Positions 6,778-9,150 of a stretch of 9,150 nucleotides of DNA are shown here, one piece after another. Location: assembly GCA_050290865.1 (NCBI GenBank), contig JBNKIW010000077.1, positions 1 to 9,150 of the forward strand. The letters run 5' to 3'. Below the pieces are notes generated by a model. It was given only the letters and a program-made list of their open reading frames with translations. It did no database searches and was not told where the DNA came from. Position numbers and translations under genes: made by a program. Numbering within the stretch: position 1 is the first letter of the stretch; every line of letters begins with the position of its first letter. The stretch comes from JARRLC01 sp050290865 (GTDB lineage: Bacteria > Pseudomonadota > Alphaproteobacteria > Rhizobiales > Rhodomicrobiaceae).

Positions 6778-7158
6778 TCAGGCAGTCTGGGTCGGCTGAG
6801 CCTTGGCCGCAGCAGCGGCAAGAATCCGGGAAAGCTCCTGCGCCTGCGCCGTGTAGGCTTCGATCTGGCCGCGGGCAAAAGAGGTCTGGATTTCCATAAT
6901 CTCCTTAACATCGCGCGCCTTGGCAAGGCGCGTGGCGGCTTCGAAGCTGGCCTTCGCACTGGTTTCGGCAAAAGAGAACAACTTGTCGTTCACTTCTTTC
7001 GCGCCCGTGGCGAACACTTCGGTGGACTTGTTAACCATCTCCTGCGCCTGGCGGGCGCTTTCGACCAGCCGGCCATAGGCATCGCGCGCCTGCTCCAGCG
7101 ATTTGCCGGCGATATCGCGGACAGAGTTAGGGATCTCGAAATCGGGGGTATATTGCAT
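6778..7158 (-). CDS. Phasin family protein (short)
   Basis: A 126-residue, mostly helical phasin, expected on the surface of polyhydroxyalkanoate granules. It starts with MQYTPDFEIPNSVRDIAGKS, and the helical core runs SLEQARDAYGRLVESARQAQ (20-39) to VKEIMEIQTSFARGQIEAY (84-102), the classic Phasin_2 ending, then an alanine-rich tail. The ATG at 7158 has AAGAGG 6 nt upstream (7165-7170). An upstream ATG at 7230 would add 24 unrelated residues and is not favoured. A good sigma-70-like promoter lies about 107 bp upstream with TGC-N3-GCA motifs, suggesting control by a PhaR-type repressor. This is the first gene of a probable two-gene phasin unit. The family call is firm; the granule role is inferred from the family. 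Confidence 0.93.
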   Translation of the reverse strand: MQYTPDFEIPNSVRDIAGKSLEQARDAYGRLVESARQAQEMVNKSTEVFATGAKEVNDKLFSFAETSAKASFEAATRLAKARDVKEIMEIQTSFARGQIEAYTAQAQELSRILAAAAAKAQPTQTA

Positions 7159-7256
7159 GGTTAGCCTCTTCACGGATTGGAAAACTTGACCCCGGCAGCT
7201 TCGCAACGATGCCACCGGGTTGCCTTGCAACGCTATTCACAGGACCAGGATCGTTG

Positions 7257-7284
7257 TGCATTGCACTATAAATGCTGCACCGCA
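7257..7284. promoter_or_regulatory. Two TGC-N3-GCA motifs over the phasin promoter, candidate PhaR operator
   Basis: TGCATTGCA (7257-7265) touches the -10 element and the expected start site; TGCACCGCA (7276-7284) lies in the promoter spacer. They are 19 bp apart, about two helical turns. Phasin promoters in alphaproteobacteria are repressed by PhaR, which is known to bind TGC/GCA-type inverted repeats. That the two motifs are PhaR sites here is inference; no phaR gene is in the window. Confidence 0.45.
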
Positions 7285-7293
7285 AAATCGCAA
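7265..7293 (-). promoter_or_regulatory. Sigma-70-like promoter of the phasin genes
   Basis: On the minus strand TTGCGA (7293-7288) and TATAGT (7270-7265) are separated by exactly 17 bp, matching 4/6 and 5/6 of the sigma-70 consensus hexamers. Transcription would start near 7258 and leave a leader of about 100 nt before the phasin ATG at 7158. It is the best promoter match I found in the window. Confidence 0.6.
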
Positions 7294-7634
7294 GCGCAAA
7301 AGCGTAATTGCAACTCAATTAAGAAAGGGGCGATTCTCGGCGGACTGGACCTAGAGCCTGGATACGAGGCGCACCAATCCCCGTCTAGTTGCATATATTA
7401 ACGGCTGCAACCTTATACACAGAGAATCGGCCTTATCAGAACCAGGACGCTCCGCTGACGAACGTTCTTGCGCGCAACAGCGCGAAAATAGGCCAGTGGA
7501 GCGGCGGCATGGCGCAGTCGCGTGGCGGAAAAATAACCGGCCACTGGACAAGCAGGTTCCTTCTGGGAAGGAAGGAATCGGCGGGGGATGTACGAGCTGG
7601 AAGTCTGTGCCGCAGTCCGGCAGTTCGTCTTGAC
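7294..7634. other. Intergenic region between the phasin promoter and the tRNA-Arg fragment
   Basis: I see no convincing gene in these 341 bases on either strand. A 17-bp hairpin, TTCCTTC-TGG-GAAGGAA (7557-7573), lacks a T run. A CCAGTGG/CCACTGG pair flanks about 43 bases around 7494-7546. Neither has a function I can assign. By the logic of the att fragment next to it, this should be native chromosome downstream of the original tRNA-Arg gene. Confidence 0.4.
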
Positions 7635-7681
7635 TGGCGTCCCCGACAGGATTCGAACCTGTGACCTGCAGCTTAGGAGGC
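7635..7681 (-). tRNA. tRNA-Arg (CCT) 3' half only, attachment-site remnant
   Basis: On the minus strand, from 7681 down, the sequence reads as the anticodon loop with anticodon CCT, the 3' anticodon stem GCTGC, variable loop AGGTC, a perfect T arm ACAGG-TTCGAAT-CCTGT, acceptor strand CGGGGAC, discriminator G and CCA. The 5' partner of the anticodon stem should be GCAGC but reads GATGC, and no D arm or GTCCCCG acceptor strand exists at the right distance. The gene is therefore cut at the anticodon stem-loop, exactly where tyrosine integrases cross over. This is the usual scar left where an element entered a tRNA gene. The element should lie to the right (above 7681), with native chromosome to the left. 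Confidence 0.8.
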
Positions 7682-7721
7682 ATCTTCGAAACCAGTAACG
7701 CGTTGAGTTGCAATGATATTT

Positions 7722-7782
7722 GTTTTGCAATGGGACGCGTTTCGACGCAAAAAACAGCGTTTTTCTGCGCACATTGCAAAAC
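7722..7782. repeat. 61-bp inverted-repeat structure next to the att remnant
   Basis: GTTTTGCAATG (7722-7732) and CATTGCAAAAC (7772-7782) are perfect 11-bp inverted repeats. Between them, CGCAAAAAA and TTTTTCTGCG form a second, inner pair with one bulge. A third TTGCAAT copy lies at about 7709-7715 in direct orientation. Repeats of this size close to an att core resemble integrase or excisionase arm sites; alternatively the inner T-rich hairpin is a bidirectional terminator. Confidence 0.5.
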
Positions 7783-7932
7783 TTCACATCACCCCATCAC
7801 TCTAGTTAACACCGCCTTACCCGCCGGTGGTGGCAGATAGGGTGGCGTGGGAAATCATCTGTGCACAAGGAGCGATGAGGGCGTGGGCACGAGCGCGGGC
7901 ATGGTCCACGAGGCTGCGATTTTCACTAGTCA

Positions 7933-7989
7933 TTGCGCAAAATACTACACAGTATCCCTTGACGAAGCGACTTCTGTTGCGCAAATAAT
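7933..7989 (+). promoter_or_regulatory. hicAB promoter with paired TTGCGCAA palindromes
   Basis: TTGACG (7959-7964) and AATAAT (7984-7989) could form a promoter with a long 19-bp spacer. Two copies of the palindrome TTGCGCAA (7933-7940 and 7977-7984), 44 bp apart, flank and overlap it. HicB carries a ribbon-helix-helix domain and such antitoxins repress their own operon, so these are the best candidate operators. Binding is inferred. Confidence 0.4.
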
Positions 7990-8010
7990 TACCCAATAGC
8001 GGGACGCAAA

Positions 8011-8196
8011 GTGACCACCAGCCGCGACATCATCAAGAGACTTGAAGCCGATGGCTGGGTGTTGGTGGGAACGACAGGTTCGCACCATCATTTCACGCAC
8101 CCGGAAAAGCGGGGGAGAGTCACCGTCCCGCACCCCGTGAAGGATTTGCCCAAGGGCACGGTGCGCTCGATAGAGAAGCAAGCTGGGTGGCGTTGA
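8011..8196 (+). CDS. hicA: HicA mRNA interferase toxin
   Basis: A 61-residue toxin of the HicAB type II toxin-antitoxin system, a small dsRBD-fold ribonuclease that cleaves mRNA during translation. TSRDIIKRLEADGWVLV is the family's first helix and strand; the catalytic histidine is His25 in TGSHHHF; RVTVPHPVKDLPKGTVRSI is the conserved central strand and second helix with the HP turn. Length is typical. It starts with GTG at 8011; no strong RBS precedes it, which may keep toxin output lower than that of hicB. The stop codon is 11 nt before the hicB ATG, in the usual toxin-first order. All key residues are present, so it appears functional. Confidence 0.95.
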   Translation: MTTSRDIIKRLEADGWVLVGTTGSHHHFTHPEKRGRVTVPHPVKDLPKGTVRSIEKQAGWR

Positions 8197-8202
8197 AGGA
8201 GG
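8196..8202 (+). promoter_or_regulatory. Consensus ribosome-binding site of hicB
   Basis: AAGGAGG, complementary to the 16S rRNA 3' end, overlaps the final base of the hicA TGA and lies 5 nt before the hicB ATG. It fixes the hicB start at 8208 and suggests translational coupling. Confidence 0.85.
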
Positions 8203-8207
8203 CCGCT

Positions 8208-8609
8208 ATGCGTTACGTCGCATTCGTCCATAAGGAGCCGGGCTCGGTTTACGGCGTGAGCTTCCCCGATTTTCCTGGCTGCATCTCGGCAGGAAAGACC
8301 GCCGACGAAGCTCTGCACAACGCGGTTGAGGCTCTCGCGGGACATGTTGCGGGGATGCGGGCCGACAGCGACGAAATCCCAGAGCCGCGTGAACTCGACG
8401 CCATCATGGCCGATGACGAGCTTGCCGAGGACCGCAAGGGCGCAACCATCGCGTTCGTGCCCTTGGTCGTTGACCGTGGTTCTTCGGTCCGCGTGAACAT
8501 CTCCCTCGATGCTGGCCTGCTGGAGGCAATCGACGACGCCGCCAAGGCGCGCAAGATGACACGCTCTGCTTTCATCGCCAGCGCGGTGAGGAACGAGATT
8601 ACGAACTAG
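8208..8609 (+). CDS. hicB: HicB antitoxin with ribbon-helix-helix DNA-binding domain
   Basis: A 133-residue antitoxin with two domains. Residues 1-50 are the HicB-like degenerate RNase H fold that covers the HicA active site, with the signature YGVSFPDFPGC (15-25) and SAGKTADEAL after it. Residues 94-131 form a ribbon-helix-helix: VRVNISLDAGLLEAIDDAA, then RKMTRSAFIASAVRNEI, for operator binding and autoregulation. The ATG at 8208 has a perfect AAGGAGG 5 nt upstream, whose first base is the last base of the hicA stop codon; this strong site over a weak hicA start should favour antitoxin synthesis. An in-frame GTG at 8187 inside hicA is not used. The module lies inside the putative integrated element and may help maintain it. 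Confidence 0.95.
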   Translation: MRYVAFVHKEPGSVYGVSFPDFPGCISAGKTADEALHNAVEALAGHVAGMRADSDEIPEPRELDAIMADDELAEDRKGATIAFVPLVVDRGSSVRVNISLDAGLLEAIDDAAKARKMTRSAFIASAVRNEITN

Positions 8610-8628
8610 CGCGCCCCGAACAGTACCC

Positions 8629-8849
8629 CTACAAGTTCGAACGCGAGCCGCCCGACAACGGCATTTCTGAAGGCAGCGTTGCCATCGCGGGCTGGCATCC
8701 TCGGATCTTCGCGCCCTCGACGATCACCGTGATACCCAGTTCGCTGTCGGATGGCAGGCGTGACCGCAGTATCTTGTCCCAGGCGGCAACCCTGAATCCT
8801 CTTGTGCGACCGCAGCGCGTGCACTTGAAACGATATTGCAGATCAGTAC
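8629..8849 (-). pseudogene. Zinc-ribbon protein gene fragment, 5' end lost next to an IS
   Basis: On the minus strand a frame is open for about 74 codons down to a TAG at 8631-8629 and has no start codon near its upstream end. Its first visible residues, LQYRFKCTRCGRTRGFRVA, form a CxxC zinc-knuckle, followed by a plausible mixed strand/helix stretch (LGITVIVEGAKIRGC). Above it the frame reaches a stop (8859-8857) inside the sequence that seems to belong to the IS4-type element. The likely reading is a small zinc-ribbon protein of unknown function whose N-terminal part was removed or displaced by the insertion. It converges on hicB, 19 bp away. No family was recognised; coding potential is judged by eye only. 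Confidence 0.4.
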
Positions 8850-9077
8850 TGTCCGGTTAAGCGCGGGACGTGGCGCGAATTTTGGTGTTCAAGCAGTAGT
8901 TTAAGGCCGGTTTTGCCTGGTGTCGATTTGAATGGGATCTGAGATTCCGCGGTAGCATTCCCGATTTTCCTGATCGGGAGCACCGCCATGAACACAGGTC
9001 GAACCCTCTTTGCGCAAATCATGGATTTCGTACCGTGGACGAGCTTTGAGCGTCTGGTCACGAAGTATGGCGGCGCT
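8850..9077 (+). mobile_element. Left part of an IS4-family insertion sequence, truncated
   Basis: The limits are inferred. The right limit is where the transposase similarity stops (about codon 30); the left limit is where the zinc-ribbon frame stops making sense, near the sequence ACTGTCCGGTTAAG, which could be the left terminal repeat. The leader of about 140 bp before the transposase start contains a hairpin over its RBS. Only one end is present, so no inverted-repeat pair or target duplication can be checked. Confidence 0.4.
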
Positions 9078-9134
9078 CAGGAATCCCCTCATTTTGAAAG
9101 CGGTGTGATTTCGAGCCGCCCGGGCCGCCTCTAG
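8988..9134 (+). pseudogene. IS4-family transposase (DUF4372-type N-terminus), broken after about 30 codons
   Basis: The ATG at 8988, preceded 7 nt away by GGGAG, opens a frame starting MNTGRTLFAQIMDFVPW, then TSFERLVTKYGG. This is the very characteristic N-terminus of DUF4372-containing IS4-family transposases, which normally continue into an LSCxxQF...AFAQLTYRESLRDIE block. Here similarity ends at about 9077 and the frame runs through unrelated sequence to TAG at 9132-9134 (48 codons in all). No DDE catalytic residue is present. The break is either a deletion or the insertion of another sequence; what follows to the window end was not recognised. Confidence 0.75.
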
Positions 9135-9150
9135 AAGTTGAGCGCGAGCG

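Noticed and set aside
6681..6971. N-terminal extension of the long phasin frame
   Set aside because: The 97 extra codons overlap the short phasin out of frame, are Arg/Pro-rich, and a good RBS precedes the ATG at 6680.
7557..7573. Hairpin TTCCTTC-TGG-GAAGGAA as a terminator
   Set aside because: No T run on either side and no gene ending next to it.
7817..7933. 38-codon frame on the minus strand starting at ATG 7933, divergent from hicAB
   Set aside because: No RBS, no recognisable family and starts within the TTGCGCAA palindrome. Composition is compatible with coding, but there is no positive evidence.
8606..8824. 72-codon minus-strand frame overlapping the zinc-ribbon fragment
   Set aside because: A neighbouring frame of the same strand gives the CxxC-containing, more protein-like sequence; this one is Arg-rich without motifs.
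1..9150. CRISPR array or other regular tandem repeats
   Set aside because: No regularly spaced repeats were seen by eye on either strand.

Overview
The window looks like a chromosomal stretch of a GC-rich alphaproteobacterium, probably of the order Hyphomicrobiales (Rhizobiales). The grounds are high third-position GC, two Phasin_2-type phasins, a typical alphaproteobacterial LipB, and rhizobial-type IS630 and IS4 relics. I cannot name the genus.

Left part (1-2060): the 3' end of an IS630-family transposase lies tail to tail with an NhaD-like/ion-transporter-superfamily antiporter on the minus strand. The antiporter has a strongly structured 5' leader with mutually exclusive helices, a candidate cation riboswitch. 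Centre (2057-5428, all minus strand): a complete beta-ketothiolase with its own RBS and terminator-like hairpin; an isocitrate lyase/PEP mutase-superfamily protein whose usual metal- and substrate-binding residues are partly replaced; and lipB (octanoyltransferase) starting at TTG. A perfect 16-bp palindrome lies in the lipB-to-mutase interval.

Right-centre (5691-7293): tRNA-Leu(GAG) on the plus strand, a decayed fragment resembling the C-terminus of an ABC transporter ATPase, then two phasin genes on the minus strand. The phasins appear to be driven by one good sigma-70-like promoter that carries two TGC-N3-GCA motifs, resembling binding sites of the polyhydroxyalkanoate regulator PhaR. Thiolase and phasins together point to a polyester-storing cell (acetyl-CoA condensation, granule coat), although no polymerase or reductase gene is in view.

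Right end (7635-9150): the 3' half of a tRNA-Arg(CCT) gene, cut near the anticodon loop, marks what looks like the attachment-site end of an integrated element. To its right are a 61-bp inverted-repeat structure, a complete hicAB toxin-antitoxin module with candidate operators, a zinc-ribbon gene fragment that has lost its 5' end next to an IS4-family relic, and the first 30 codons of that IS4 transposase before it is broken again. This is the accessory part of the window. I found no clear novel defence or biosynthetic system; the observations most worth checking are the antiporter leader RNA, the tRNA-Arg att remnant with its flanking repeats, the altered active site of the mutase-like protein, and the phasin operator.
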